A stretch of 64,000 bases of DNA from Candidatus Firestoneibacteriota bacterium (GCA_903861835.1 CAIOVX010000022.1:1-64000), one strand, 5' to 3'; positions 15,643 through 24,960 are shown, counted from the stretch's first letter. Numbers and translations: made by a program. Notes: a model not told the origin generated them from the sequence alone.

Positions 15643-16857
15643 TCAGCCTCCAACTACGCTGTAGGCGTAGAGAAAATTGTCATGGCGGATATATAGCACC
15701 CCGTTTGAAACGACGGGATAGGCCCAGAAACTTCCCTTGCCTTCCTTCGGCAGGGTGAAATGGCTGGCCGCTTTGTGTTCTTTTGTGTCAACCGGAACCA
15801 GCGCCAATTTCCCGTTCTCGCTCAAGGTGTAAAGCATCCCGTCAGCTAAAAGCACCGAACCTTTGCCGACGCCCCTTTCAACATAATTAAGCGCGCCGGT
15901 CTTGATATCAACGCACCACCAGCCGGCCGCCCGGTCGCCCGAACCGTAAATGCAGCCATTCGCTTCCACGATGCCGCCGTGATGGTTGTCAAAGGTAGAC
16001 TCCCAAACCTTTACTGCCGTGCCGGCCTTCGGGTCAACTTTGTAACATTCGGTTCCCCTGCCGTAGCCGCTTGAGACAACGACCAAATTCTCATAAACGA
16101 GCGGCACCGCCGCGTTTACCGCGGGCTTGGTCTCGTGCTTGAAAGACCAGAGAAGTTTCCCGGTCTCAATATTAATCCCGACTGCGTTATTTCCCGTGAA
16201 AGCGACAACCTGCCTGATTCCGGCAATAGTCGCGATTGTCGCGGAAGAGTAGCTTGGAATATCTTTGAGCCCGGTGCAGGCCCAGATTTGGGCGCCTGTT
16301 TTCTTGTCCAGGGCGACAATAACTCCGAGCGCCCCGCCCGGCTCGCAGATGACTTTGTTATCCGCTACAATGACGCTCTCGGAATATCCCCATTTGCCTA
16401 TTTTTCCGTCATAGGTCTCTTCAACATTGACTGACCAGACAGGAGACCCGTCGGAAACTTTATAGGCGGAGACGACGCCGACCGCGTTCATATGATAGAC
16501 AATCCCGTCGTCGACGGCAGGGGTAGACCTTGAACCTTCCCAGCTTGAACTCCAGGCCTGGCTGTTTACGGCTTCCCATTTCTTGTTGCCGTTAATATCC
16601 AGCGCGACCACTTTGCAGTAAGACCCGAAATCGCCGGCGGTGTAAATCATTCCGTCGGAAACAGAGACTGAAGAAAACCCATTTCCGCAATCCTCGAATT
16701 TCCATTTGAGTTTCAGCCCTTCTTTGGGCCATTTGGCGAGCAGGCCTGTTTCTTTGCATTTGTTATCCAGGTCAGGGCCTCTAAAATTTGGCCAGTCTCC
16801 CGAAAAAAGCAGGGCTGAGAAGGATAAGGCGAGGATGAGGATTGCGGCTTTTCTCAT
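15643..16857 (-). CDS. Secreted PQQ-like beta-propeller protein
   Basis: A 404-residue protein with a cleavable signal peptide (AAILILALSFSALLFSG) followed by DWPNFRGPDLDN, the entry motif of this propeller group. Blades include ALDINGNKKWEAV, KVSDGSPVWSVN, DKKTGAQIWACT, NIETGKLLWSFK. It is a close paralogue of the next gene upstream on this strand (shared KWPKEGxKLxxKF, CGxGxSSVSV, and DNHHGGI segments). True PQQ-dehydrogenase catalytic residues are not evident. Likely an exported binding protein; ligand unknown. Confidence 0.82.
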   Translation of the reverse strand: MRKAAILILALSFSALLFSGDWPNFRGPDLDNKCKETGLLAKWPKEGLKLKWKFEDCGNGFSSVSVSDGMIYTAGDFGSYCKVVALDINGNKKWEAVNSQAWSSSWEGSRSTPAVDDGIVYHMNAVGVVSAYKVSDGSPVWSVNVEETYDGKIGKWGYSESVIVADNKVICEPGGALGVIVALDKKTGAQIWACTGLKDIPSYSSATIATIAGIRQVVAFTGNNAVGINIETGKLLWSFKHETKPAVNAAVPLVYENLVVVSSGYGRGTECYKVDPKAGTAVKVWESTFDNHHGGIVEANGCIYGSGDRAAGWWCVDIKTGALNYVERGVGKGSVLLADGMLYTLSENGKLALVPVDTKEHKAASHFTLPKEGKGSFWAYPVVSNGVLYIRHDNFLYAYSVVGG

Positions 16858-16876
16858 GGCATGTCCTTTGGATGCT

Positions 16877-16900
16877 AAAAGGGGCCGGTTTCCCGGCCCC
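16877..16900 (-). terminator. Hairpin between the two propeller genes
   Basis: GGGGCCGG (16881-16888) and CCGGCCCC (16893-16900) form an 8-bp stem; read on the minus strand it is followed by TTTT. It lies between the stop of the upstream propeller gene and the start of the next, so it may attenuate the second gene. Confidence 0.6.
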
Positions 16901-16910
16901 CTGTCTTACT

Positions 16911-18128
16911 CTATTTTTTCACTGAATACGCAAAGAGATTGCCGCCGTGCCTTACATAGAGCACGCTGTTTATCACTACCGGGTGCGCCCAGAACGGATC
17001 CTTTGAACCCTCTGCCGGCACCGAAAAGGAGCTTACAATTTTTTCGGCGGAAGGAGAGGCTTCGACCAGCGCCAGTTTTCCGCGCTCGCTCAATGAGTAG
17101 AGCATTCCGTCGGCGTAAGTGACTGAGCCCTTGCCGATATCTTTTGCGGTCCACGCAGCTTTCCCGGTGGCAAGCTCAAGGCAAAGAAAAGACCTTTCCG
17201 CTGAGCCGTAAACATAGCCTCCAAGCCCGATCAGCCCGCCGTGGTGGTTATCCATCAGAGTGTTAGACCACTGTTTGGTGACGCTCTTGCCGTCATCGGA
17301 GATGAGGTAGCAGTCGTTGCCGATGCCGTAGCCGGTGGAGACATAGACATAACCTTTGTAATAAACCGGAGTGGAAGCGTTTACATCGTATTTAGTGGGG
17401 TGGGGAAAAGACCAGAGCAGGTCCCCGGTCTTTGAGTTTATGCCGACAACATTCTTCTGCGACATTGTGATTATGGTGCGGAGCCCTTTGTGGTCAACAA
17501 TGACCGGGGTGCAGTAGGAAGCGGAGTCGCCAAGCGAGTTCTGCGTGGCCCAGACTTCTTTGCCGGTATTCTTGTCAAAAGCAACTAAGAGCTTATCCGC
17601 GCTGCCTACCATGCAGAGCAGGTTATTGCCGTCAACGATGGGGGATTCCGAGTAGCCCCAGTTCCCCTTTTTGCCTTTGAGTTTAAACGAGACATTGGCT
17701 GTCCATTTTACGGCGCCGTCTTTTGCGTTCAGGCAGTTTATCTCGCCGAGCGCATTCATAATGTATAGATTTTCGCCGTCAATGGTGGGGGTTGCCCTGG
17801 TCCCGGGATAACTGCTGTTCCAGGTGCCGCCGACCGGAGTAGCCCATTTCTGCTTTCCGGAAGAGTCAAGCGCGATTACCATGCAGTCATCTTCAAAATC
17901 ACCCGCTGTATATATGGTATCACCAATGACTGACACGGAAGAATATCCCTTGCCGCACTTGTCAAACTTGAAGAGCAGCTTGGGGCCTTCAGCAGGCCAT
18001 TCCTTAAGAAGGCCTGTGTCGGGCGAGATGTTGTCCTGTTTTGGGCCGTTGAAACACGGCCAGTCCGCCGCCGAAAGCATCAAGGGAAGCGCGGCAAGCA
18101 GAGCGAGCAAGCTGTTGCGTAGTTTCAT
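16911..18128 (-). CDS. Secreted PQQ-like beta-propeller protein
   Basis: A 405-residue protein with a signal peptide (LLALLAALPLMLSA) then DWPCFNGPKQDN. Blades: ALDSSGKQKWATP, NAKDGAVKWTAN, DKNTGKEVWATQ, NSKTGDLLWSFP, ELATGKAAWTAK. Closely related to the downstream paralogue, pointing to tandem duplication. A strong ribosome binding site (ACGGAGGAAT on the minus strand) and a well-formed promoter precede it. It is the first gene of a three-gene minus-strand operon. Ligand and partner are unknown. Confidence 0.83.
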   Translation of the reverse strand: MKLRNSLLALLAALPLMLSAADWPCFNGPKQDNISPDTGLLKEWPAEGPKLLFKFDKCGKGYSSVSVIGDTIYTAGDFEDDCMVIALDSSGKQKWATPVGGTWNSSYPGTRATPTIDGENLYIMNALGEINCLNAKDGAVKWTANVSFKLKGKKGNWGYSESPIVDGNNLLCMVGSADKLLVAFDKNTGKEVWATQNSLGDSASYCTPVIVDHKGLRTIITMSQKNVVGINSKTGDLLWSFPHPTKYDVNASTPVYYKGYVYVSTGYGIGNDCYLISDDGKSVTKQWSNTLMDNHHGGLIGLGGYVYGSAERSFLCLELATGKAAWTAKDIGKGSVTYADGMLYSLSERGKLALVEASPSAEKIVSSFSVPAEGSKDPFWAHPVVINSVLYVRHGGNLFAYSVKK

Positions 18129-18161
18129 TATTCCTCCGTGGGTGATTTTTTTTTGTTCCGC

Positions 18162-18190
18162 ATTATAACAAATAGAAGGGCTTTTCTCAA
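18162..18190 (-). promoter_or_regulatory. Sigma-70-type promoter for the minus-strand propeller operon
   Basis: Read on the minus strand: TTGAGA, 17-bp spacer, TATAAT. The start codon of the first propeller gene lies 34 bp beyond. It is arranged back to back with a promoter for the ABC transporter. Confidence 0.8.
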
Positions 18191-18199
18191 TATGAACCC

Positions 18200-18228
18200 T
18201 TGAAAACGGAGCGGAGTAATACTACAAT
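18200..18228 (+). promoter_or_regulatory. Sigma-70-type promoter for the ABC exporter operon
   Basis: TTGAAA (18200-18205), 17-bp spacer, TACAAT (18223-18228), 43 bp before the ATG of the ATPase gene. Only 9 bp separate its -35 box from that of the divergent promoter, so a regulator bound here could control both operons. Confidence 0.75.
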
Positions 18229-18270
18229 TGATGGAGTAAATACTGCACTTTCGGTTTACAGCGAGGCGCT

Positions 18271-18951
18271 ATGGCAAATGGATTGCAGGTGAGAGGGCTT
18301 GTAAAGTCCTACGATTCTCCTTCCGGAAAAGTTAAGGTCCTTTCAGGGGTAACCCTCGAAGTTGCCGGAGGGGAGACCGCGGGTATCACCGGCCCCTCGG
18401 GCTCGGGAAAGAGCACCCTTCTAAATATCATCGGAACGCTTGATACCGCCGATGCCGGTTCGGTTCAACTCAACGGTCAGGATGTTCTGTCGCTCAAAGG
18501 TTCCCGCCTCTATGAATTCAGGAATACCTCCATCGGTTTTGTCTTTCAAGACCACCACCTTCTTCCGCAATTGACCGCGCTTGAGAATGTAATGCTTCCG
18601 TCCTTCCTTGCCGCTGCAGGATCAGGCAGAGAGAGGGCGCTTGAACTGCTTTCCGAATTCGGGCTTTCCAAAAGGAAGGATTTTTTCCCTTCATCGCTTT
18701 CGGGAGGGGAGAGGCAGAGGGTTGCGGCGGCAAGGGCGCTTATAAATTCCCCCAAGCTTCTGCTTTGTGACGAGCCGACAGGAAATCTTGACGAGACGGC
18801 TTCCGCAAAGACCGGAAAACTATTTCTGTCGGTCGCAAAAAAAAGGAAAATCCCTGTTGTGATTGTCACTCATAATCTTGAGCTCGCGAAACTCTTCTCT
18901 GTATCCTACATTATGCACGACGGGAAACTGCTCCCCGGCGGCGGAAAATAA
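18271..18951 (+). CDS. ABC transporter ATP-binding protein, MacB/LolD type
   Basis: A 226-residue cytoplasmic ATPase with all motifs: Walker A GPSGSGKST (about 43-51), Q-loop in FVFQDHHLLPQLTALENV, signature LSGGERQRVAAARAL, Walker B LLLCDEPTGNLD, switch His in VIVTHN. The LDEPTGNLD and LLPQLTALENV segments fit the LolD/MacB/FtsE group, which drives mechanotransmission rather than substrate import. Its stop overlaps the permease start by 1 bp. Likely powers export or extraction of a lipoprotein or envelope substrate; the neighbouring propeller proteins are candidates only by proximity. Confidence 0.9.
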   Translation: MANGLQVRGLVKSYDSPSGKVKVLSGVTLEVAGGETAGITGPSGSGKSTLLNIIGTLDTADAGSVQLNGQDVLSLKGSRLYEFRNTSIGFVFQDHHLLPQLTALENVMLPSFLAAAGSGRERALELLSEFGLSKRKDFFPSSLSGGERQRVAAARALINSPKLLLCDEPTGNLDETASAKTGKLFLSVAKKRKIPVVIVTHNLELAKLFSVSYIMHDGKLLPGGGK

Positions 18952-21900
18952 TGTTTCTCCGCCTGGTCCTTCGAAACTCCGTCCTCCATCTGAAGGGAGG
19001 GCTCGCGGTCGCCCTTGCGGCCGCCGCCGCTTCTGCGGTACTGATTGGCGCCGCAATAGTAGGCGACTCAGTGAACGGAAGCCTGAAGGATACGGCTCTT
19101 GAACGTCTAGGCGGCATTACCCATTCAGTCACGGCCCCATATTTTTTTGATGAAGGACTCTCCGGCAGGATAGAGTCGGGCTTAAACGGCGGAACGGCCG
19201 CTCCGGTTCTTATCCTTTACGCTTCGGTGAAAAATATCAGCAACGGCGTCACCGCCCAGAATGTCCAGATAGTCGGCTGCGATGAAAGGTTCTTCGAACT
19301 CTTTGGCGTGAAATTTGATGAGGCCGGCGGGCTCACCGGCAGAAAGGCCTTAGTCAGCAGGTCTCTTTCAAAAGATATAATTTTTCTTCAAAACGACAAT
19401 ATTATTTTGACCCTCCCGAAGGCAGCGCTTGCCCCGCAGGGCAGCGTCTTCGGCAAGAAAAAGACCGCGGATACCACGGTAACGCTTCGCCTTGAACCCG
19501 GGATGGTAATGCCGTCATATTCCGCGGGATTATTCAACCTCAAGAATGAAGCGGCTCCTTCACGGACCGTTTTTGTGCCGCTAAAAACTCTCCAGAACGC
19601 CCTGGGGCTTACGGGGAAAATAAACACCGTCCTGATACATTCAGAAAAAACCAATCCTGCAATGGCATTGAACCAGAAAATAACTCTAGGCGATTTCGGC
19701 CTTTCAATTGTTGAAGATAACGCCGGCGGCGCCTTCTATATAGAGAGCGGTGATCTGATGCTCACCGAAGCGCAGGCGGCGCGCGCTGAGATAGCGGCAA
19801 AAAAGTCCGGGCTTAGCGGAGAAAGGCTCTCGGTTTACCTTGTCAGGTCAATAAACGGCAAGGCCCCGTATTCGGTTATCGCAGCTTCTGAGAAAACGTC
19901 TGTCGGCAAATACCAAATACTGCTCTCAGGCTGGGCCGCTGAAGACGCGGGCAAGATTTTGGGCGAGGCCCTTCCCGTTTCTTTCATAAAAGCAAAGAGC
20001 GACGGGGATTATTATGAAGCGTCAGAGGAGTTTGTGTTCAGCGGCAAAATGCCGGACGCTTACGCGAACTCCGGGCTTGTCCCGAAGTTTGAAGGAATAA
20101 CTGATTCCGCTTCAATGGCCGATTGGAAGCCGCCCTTCGCTCTTGTAAAAGGCGCGATACGCCCTAAGGATGAAAAATACTGGACGGAACACGGCGCGGC
20201 CCCCAAGGCTCTCATAAATTACAAGCGGGCGCTTCAATACTGGAAGGAAGAAAGCCCTGTTTATTCCGGTATAACCTCCTGCCGCGTTGAGAAAAAGGAT
20301 GCGGATTCAAGAAAGCGCTTTGAAAATTATTTTACCGAGGAAGGGGATCCGGCGGCAATGGGGCTGATTTTGAAATCCGAGAGGGAAGACGCGCAAAAGA
20401 GCGCGGTTGCCTCCTCGGATTATTCCTCGCTCTTTGCGGGCTTAAGTTTCTTTGTGGTGGCTTCCGCCCTTGGCCTTGTCTGGCTCATCTTCGGCTTGAT
20501 GGCCGAGGAAAGATCCAAAGAGGCCGGGATAATGCTCGCGCTGGGATTTAAGCCGCGTTATATCATAGCCCTGCTCTCGTGCGAGGGCGCTGTTTATGCC
20601 CTGGCCGGAGCGGTTCCGGGTATTTTGCTCGGGCTTCAATACGCGAAGTTTTTTACGAGGTATCTCGCCGCCGGATGGAAATCCTCCGGCGTTGAACTCG
20701 CAACCTTTAGCGTCCACTTAGACCCTCTCAATATATTCTTATGGGCGCTCATCGCCTTCCTGCTCTCGGTAGCCGCGGCCTCTTTCTCCGCTTCACGGGT
20801 GATAAAAGAAAAAGTGACCGCGCTGCTCTCAGGCAGCTCAAGACTGCCGGATGTAAAACAGTTCGGCAGGACGAATTCGGCGGTTCTCATCGCGGCCTGC
20901 GCCGGAGCAGCGGTTTCAATCCTGCTTATCGCGCTCGGGGCGGCAAAAGCGCTCTCGGCCGAAGCCGCTTTCTTTACCGGCGGAACAATTTTGCTCGCGT
21001 CGCTTCTGGCATTCTTTTCTCTTCTGATAAAGAACAGAAGGGCGGAGAGCCGGTTAGGCCTCGCTCTGCGGTCCATTTACGCCGGCAGGAAAAAAAGCAT
21101 TCTCGCGGCGTCTCTTATCGCTTCAGCGGCTTTTCTGTTAGTTACCGTTTCATCAAATAAAAAAGCGCCGGAAGATCTTGATGTCTATGGCAGGGCCTCC
21201 GGTTCCGGCGGATTCAACATTACGGCGTCCTCAGGCCTGCCGGTTAACTTTGACCTGAACACTAAGAAGGGGCGCGCCGCGGCGGGAATTAAAGATGACG
21301 CGGTTTTTGCCGGATTTTCCGCGCTGAGTTTTCCCGTGAAAGCAGGCGAGGATATGAGCTGCCTTAATGTGGCCGCGCCGAAAGAGCCGGCTGTCTATGG
21401 AGTTCCTGGAGCACTGATAGAGCGCGGCGGCTTTACCGTCAGCGCTCCCGGATTCGCGGGAAACGGCTGGAAAGCCCTGGAAGCTCCGTTAAAAGACGCT
21501 ATACCCGCATTCGCTGATTCCAACAGCCTGGAATGGATACTCCATAAAAAAGTCGGGGATGAGATTTATTCCGGGGGAAAGAAGTTAAAGATTTCCGGCA
21601 CGGTAAACGAAAGCGTCTTCGCGGGAGCCCTGCTTGTTTCTGAGAAGAATTTCCGGGCCAATTTTACCGGAAAGGGGAACGCTTTCTTTCTCGCGGCCTG
21701 CCCTCCGGAGAAAGAAAAGGAAGTGCTTGCGGTTTTGAACCGCGATCTTTCGGATCAAGGTTTTGACGCAAGAAGGACCTCCGAATATCTGATGAAATAT
21801 GCGGGCATACAGAATATTTATATCTCTACCTTTGAGTTTCTCGGAGGGCTGGGTTTCCTGCTTGGTATCCTGGGACTGACCGGGGTAATGCTTCGCAATA

Positions 21901-22196
21901 TAAGAGAGAGAACCCGCGAACTTGCCGTGATGAACGCTTTTGGCTACTCTCCGCATGAACTGGTGCGTTTGATACTCGTGGAGAATGCGCTGCTGCTTAC
22001 GGCCGGCCTGATTATCGGCACGCTTGCGGCGCTTGCAGCTGTTTACCCGCAGACAATAGCTCTTGGTCGGTCTGCTTCCTGGACAACTTCTCTTGCCTGG
22101 CTGCTGCCGGTTTACGCGGCCGGCCTTTTGGCTTCAATCGCCGGGGCTGCCTTCGCGATAGGAAGGACAACTGCAGAGGCCTTGAGAAAGGAATAG
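18951..22196 (+). CDS. Large FtsX/MacB-type ABC permease
   Basis: A 1081-residue membrane protein: an N-terminal membrane helix (residues about 18-38), a long extracytoplasmic region, FtsX-like core segments around 500-620 (SSLFAGLSFFVVASALGLVWL, EERSKEAGIMLALGFKPRYI), further helices at 640-720, a second extracytoplasmic region, and a C-terminal FtsX block (LRNIRERTRELAVMNAFGYS, residues about 980-1075). Two FtsX domains in one chain indicate a pseudo-dimeric permease working with the ATPase upstream. Such duplicated permeases usually move lipids or lipoproteins or act mechanically on envelope partners. Substrate unknown. Confidence 0.85.
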   Translation: MFLRLVLRNSVLHLKGGLAVALAAAAASAVLIGAAIVGDSVNGSLKDTALERLGGITHSVTAPYFFDEGLSGRIESGLNGGTAAPVLILYASVKNISNGVTAQNVQIVGCDERFFELFGVKFDEAGGLTGRKALVSRSLSKDIIFLQNDNIILTLPKAALAPQGSVFGKKKTADTTVTLRLEPGMVMPSYSAGLFNLKNEAAPSRTVFVPLKTLQNALGLTGKINTVLIHSEKTNPAMALNQKITLGDFGLSIVEDNAGGAFYIESGDLMLTEAQAARAEIAAKKSGLSGERLSVYLVRSINGKAPYSVIAASEKTSVGKYQILLSGWAAEDAGKILGEALPVSFIKAKSDGDYYEASEEFVFSGKMPDAYANSGLVPKFEGITDSASMADWKPPFALVKGAIRPKDEKYWTEHGAAPKALINYKRALQYWKEESPVYSGITSCRVEKKDADSRKRFENYFTEEGDPAAMGLILKSEREDAQKSAVASSDYSSLFAGLSFFVVASALGLVWLIFGLMAEERSKEAGIMLALGFKPRYIIALLSCEGAVYALAGAVPGILLGLQYAKFFTRYLAAGWKSSGVELATFSVHLDPLNIFLWALIAFLLSVAAASFSASRVIKEKVTALLSGSSRLPDVKQFGRTNSAVLIAACAGAAVSILLIALGAAKALSAEAAFFTGGTILLASLLAFFSLLIKNRRAESRLGLALRSIYAGRKKSILAASLIASAAFLLVTVSSNKKAPEDLDVYGRASGSGGFNITASSGLPVNFDLNTKKGRAAAGIKDDAVFAGFSALSFPVKAGEDMSCLNVAAPKEPAVYGVPGALIERGGFTVSAPGFAGNGWKALEAPLKDAIPAFADSNSLEWILHKKVGDEIYSGGKKLKISGTVNESVFAGALLVSEKNFRANFTGKGNAFFLAACPPEKEKEVLAVLNRDLSDQGFDARRTSEYLMKYAGIQNIYISTFEFLGGLGFLLGILGLTGVMLRNIRERTRELAVMNAFGYSPHELVRLILVENALLLTAGLIIGTLAALAAVYPQTIALGRSASWTTSLAWLLPVYAAGLLASIAGAAFAIGRTTAEALRKE

Positions 22197-22222
22197 AAGG
22201 GCTGAGGGGGAAATGCTAAAAT

Positions 22223-22260
22223 AAATTGAAATTCGAAGCAAGAAATTTGAAATTCGAAAC
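22223..22260. repeat. AATTCGAA-family repeat
   Basis: Two degenerate copies of GAAATTCGAAGCAAGAAATT-like words between the permease and the following propeller lipoprotein. The family recurs at 23503-23536, 27170-27200 and 36112-36197. Confidence 0.6.
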
Positions 22261-22269
22261 GGGGGTTTG

Positions 22270-23481
22270 GTGAAAAAATTATTGTTATGTCTTGCTGCGC
22301 TTATCTCCTTTTCCTGCGCGGTTCAGAGTCAGCAGGTTGAAACGGCGCCCACAAAGGCGACGGACAGTTACAACGGATTCAGAAATAATGTCAGTTTTGA
22401 CCAAACACCCATAAACCCGCCGTCCGAATGGGACAAATCAAAGAATGTCCTCTGGAAGGCCAAAGTCGGTACCGGCTATTCAACTCCGGTGATTTGGCAG
22501 GATAAAGTATACGTGCTCGGCGAGCCCGGCACTCTCTATTGCCTGGAAAAAACAACTGGTAATATTTCCTGGTCGCTCTCAACCTCGGATAACGATGTCG
22601 CGCCGGCGGAAAAGGGAAAATTGAATGTAGTTTCCAGCGGCTGCGGCAATGCCGCGGCGACTCCGGTGGTGAGCAATGAAGGCGTTTTCATAGTGCTGGC
22701 GTCGGGAATAGTGACACGTATCGGGCACGACGGAAAGCGCGTCTGGTTAAAGGCCTTTGAGCAGCCGATGAACGGCGCTTACGGGAGGGCCGCTTCCCCC
22801 GTAATGCTGGACGGGAAAGTGCTTGTAAGCGTTGACCACCTGTTCGCGCTTGACGCGAAGAGCGGGGAGACGGTCTGGGAATGCGCCGAAGCGACAAATG
22901 ACTATGCCACTCCTGACGTGTTTATCGTGTCAGGGAAGAAATTCATACTCATGCCTTCCGGCTGCATAGTAAATCCGGAGGACGGAAAAAAGGCCGGCGG
23001 CGTTGACGGGGCAGACTACGCCAGCCCGATAGTTTCCGGCGATACGCTTTATTTTGCCGGATCAAACGCTGCGGCCTTTAAGGCCTCGCTTGATGACAAG
23101 GGCTCGTTGAAAACCGAGAAACTCTGGGAAACCCAGATCCAGGGAGAGCAGGTTTCAACGCCGCTTGTTCTTGACGGATTCTTCTATTCGATTACCGATG
23201 ATGCGATGCTTTTGGTGATAGACGCGAAGACCGGCGAAAAGAAACTCGAAGCCAACATCGGCGAGAAAATAAATTCTCCTTTTTTCGCGGCGCTCAAAGC
23301 TGCGGGAGGCAACATTTACATCTCCAATGATTCCGGTTCCGTGGCAATAATGGCGCCCGGGATTGAGCAGAAATTATTGTTCACGAACGCGATTGACGGC
23401 AGGTCCGGAGCCACGCCGGTATTTGAAGGGACGAAGTTATTTTTGAGGGTGGGGGAAGAGGTCTATTGTATAGGGAAGTAG
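22270..23481 (+). CDS. PQQ-like beta-propeller lipoprotein
   Basis: A 403-residue protein. The GTG at 22270 is chosen as start because it directly follows GGGGG; an in-frame TTG lies one codon earlier. The lipoprotein signal is short (LLLCLAALISFSC, lipid Cys about residue 17). The propeller opens SYNGFRNNVSFDQ, a diverged version of the WPxFRGP entry. Blades: EKTTGNISWSLS, GHDGKRVWLKA, DAKSGETVWECA, DAKTGEKKLEAN. Anchored to a membrane by lipid. It follows the ABC exporter by 73 bp and may belong to its operon. Function unknown. Confidence 0.8.
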   Translation: MKKLLLCLAALISFSCAVQSQQVETAPTKATDSYNGFRNNVSFDQTPINPPSEWDKSKNVLWKAKVGTGYSTPVIWQDKVYVLGEPGTLYCLEKTTGNISWSLSTSDNDVAPAEKGKLNVVSSGCGNAAATPVVSNEGVFIVLASGIVTRIGHDGKRVWLKAFEQPMNGAYGRAASPVMLDGKVLVSVDHLFALDAKSGETVWECAEATNDYATPDVFIVSGKKFILMPSGCIVNPEDGKKAGGVDGADYASPIVSGDTLYFAGSNAAAFKASLDDKGSLKTEKLWETQIQGEQVSTPLVLDGFFYSITDDAMLLVIDAKTGEKKLEANIGEKINSPFFAALKAAGGNIYISNDSGSVAIMAPGIEQKLLFTNAIDGRSGATPVFEGTKLFLRVGEEVYCIGK

Positions 23482-23502
23482 CCGTTAAAGCAGGGCTAAA
23501 CA

Positions 23503-23536
23503 AAAATTCTAAATTCGAAGCACGAAATTCGAAACA
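23503..23536. repeat. AATTCGAA-family repeat
   Basis: AAATTCTAAATTCGAAGCAC and CGAAATTCGAAAC words between convergent propeller genes. Confidence 0.6.
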
Positions 23537-23591
23537 AAAACACAAGTTCAAAACAAAAACCCAGTAAATAGATTAGAGGTCTAAAGCGTTT

Positions 23592-23681
23592 TGAACGTTC
23601 ATAACGTAAATATTATTGAGCAAGGTTTTCCATGGTTTGCATTACGTTACAAACGTTAGTAACGTTAAGAACGTTATAAAC
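23592..23681. repeat. AACG-type palindrome with conserved 52-bp core
   Basis: The core (23598-23649) matches the one at 5231-5282 at 49 of 52 positions by eye. It is flanked on the right by CGTTAGTAA, CGTTAAGAA and CGTTATAAA units. It lies between the convergent ends of two propeller genes. Confidence 0.8.
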
Positions 23682-23687
23682 GGTGAG

Positions 23688-24812
23688 TTATTTGAAACAA
23701 TACAATATCCCGTCAGATGAGCCTATGAACAATCTTCCTTCGGAAACCGCAGGAGACCCTGAAATATGCCCGCCGGCCTCGTACTTCCAGGCAACGCTGC
23801 CGTCTTTTTTGTTTAACCCGAATATTAGCCCCGCATCAGTTCCGAAGTAAATGTACTCCCCGGATATTACCGGTGAGGAATCCACGCTGCTTCCCGCATT
23901 GAATCCCCAGGTTTTCTTCCCGTCTTTGGCGCCGAGGCAGGCAACATTGCCGTCCCTGTCGGCGAAGATTACGCCGGTCCCGTCCGCGGCAGGGGAAGCG
24001 TAGGTCTCCGTGCCTTCAGTTCCGGTTACAGACCAGGCCGCTTCTTTTGATTTCAAGTCAATGCAGGAGAATTCGCCTTTCAAAGAAGCAAGGTAGAACT
24101 TTCCGTCGAAAACTGCAGGCGAGCTGGCAAGATAACTGCCCACCGAAACGCTGTCGGCAGTCTCGCCGTTCTTTAAGTCAATGAATCTTAGAACCCCGTC
24201 ACAGCTGGTGAGCAGCGCTTTGCCGTCATATATGGAAGGGGAAGCGTAAATCGGAAACCCGATATCGGCCGTCCAGGCGGTCTTACCGTCAGCGGCGGAA
24301 ATAGCCAGAAAGGAGCCCTCGTAGGTGCCGAATATGATGTTCCCGCCAAAGACTATCAGAGAGGTTACTATTTGCGAATCAGTCTTGAAGGACCAGAGTT
24401 TTTTGCCTGAACCCGCTTCCAGCGCGTAAACTTCTCCTGAAGCGTCTCCGGCGTAAAGCACGCCGTTCTTTACGACGGGCGAGGATTTGATGGAGCCGAC
24501 GGAAGAACCTGCCGCTTCTTTCTTGAACTCCCAGATTATTTTGCCTGAAGCTGCCTCCAGCGCGGAGATCTTCTTTTCGCCGGCCGTGAAAACTCTGCCG
24601 CCGGCAATGACGGGCTGGTTCAATATTTTATCGCCTGAATCAAAGGTCCACGCGGTTTTGAGTATTCCGGGGAGCGCTTCCGAGGAAACGCCGGTTAAAG
24701 AATCATTTCCCCGGAACTGGGGCCAGTCGGTACAATACAAAAGGGCTGAGAGGGAAAGGAATATGAGTAGATTATTTAAATGTCTCACAGAAAGATTATA
24801 GCATTTATTCAT
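23688..24812 (-). CDS. Secreted PQQ-like beta-propeller protein
   Basis: A 374-residue protein. After a short basic N-terminus comes a hydrophobic segment ([17 protein letters not shown]); the Cys could be a lipid site, though the lipobox is poor. The propeller starts [14 protein letters not shown] and has very regular blades: [75 protein letters not shown]. About eight blades, more regular than the other propellers, with SPVV/SPAV strands. Transcribed away from msrB across a 9-bp repeat array. Ligand unknown. Confidence 0.82.
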   Translation of the reverse strand: MNKCYNLSVRHLNNLLIFLSLSALLYCTDWPQFRGNDSLTGVSSEALPGILKTAWTFDSGDKILNQPVIAGGRVFTAGEKKISALEAASGKIIWEFKKEAAGSSVGSIKSSPVVKNGVLYAGDASGEVYALEAGSGKKLWSFKTDSQIVTSLIVFGGNIIFGTYEGSFLAISAADGKTAWTADIGFPIYASPSIYDGKALLTSCDGVLRFIDLKNGETADSVSVGSYLASSPAVFDGKFYLASLKGEFSCIDLKSKEAAWSVTGTEGTETYASPAADGTGVIFADRDGNVACLGAKDGKKTWGFNAGSSVDSSPVISGEYIYFGTDAGLIFGLNKKDGSVAWKYEAGGHISGSPAVSEGRLFIGSSDGILYCFK

Positions 24813-24817
24813 AAATG

Positions 24818-24871
24818 TTTGTAACGTTCGTAACGTTCTTAACGTTTATAACGTTTGTAACGTTTGTAACG
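24818..24871 (+). repeat. Six perfect-register 9-bp TTNNTAACG repeats
   Basis: TTTGTAACG, TTCGTAACG, TTCTTAACG, TTTATAACG, TTTGTAACG, TTTGTAACG run head to tail with no gap. They lie in the divergent control region between the propeller gene (minus) and msrB (plus). The clearest tandem array of this family in the window. Confidence 0.88.
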
Positions 24872-24904
24872 TAATGCGAAACCTTTTGTTTGAAAGAATT
24901 AACT

Positions 24905-24933
24905 TTATAAAGAAGACGGCTAATGGCTATAAT
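24905..24933 (+). promoter_or_regulatory. Possible promoter of msrB
   Basis: TATAAT at 24928-24933 with a weak -35 candidate (TTATAA, 24905-24910) 17 bp upstream. The start codon is 27 bp downstream of the -10 box. Confidence 0.45.
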
Positions 24934-24960
24934 ATCAGAGGTTCTAAAAGGAGAAGGTGG

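Noticed and set aside
2543-24812. Calling the propellers PQQ-dependent dehydrogenases
   Set aside because: Only the blade motif is shared; no catalytic Asp/Glu region or vicinal Cys pair typical of methanol or glucose dehydrogenases was found.
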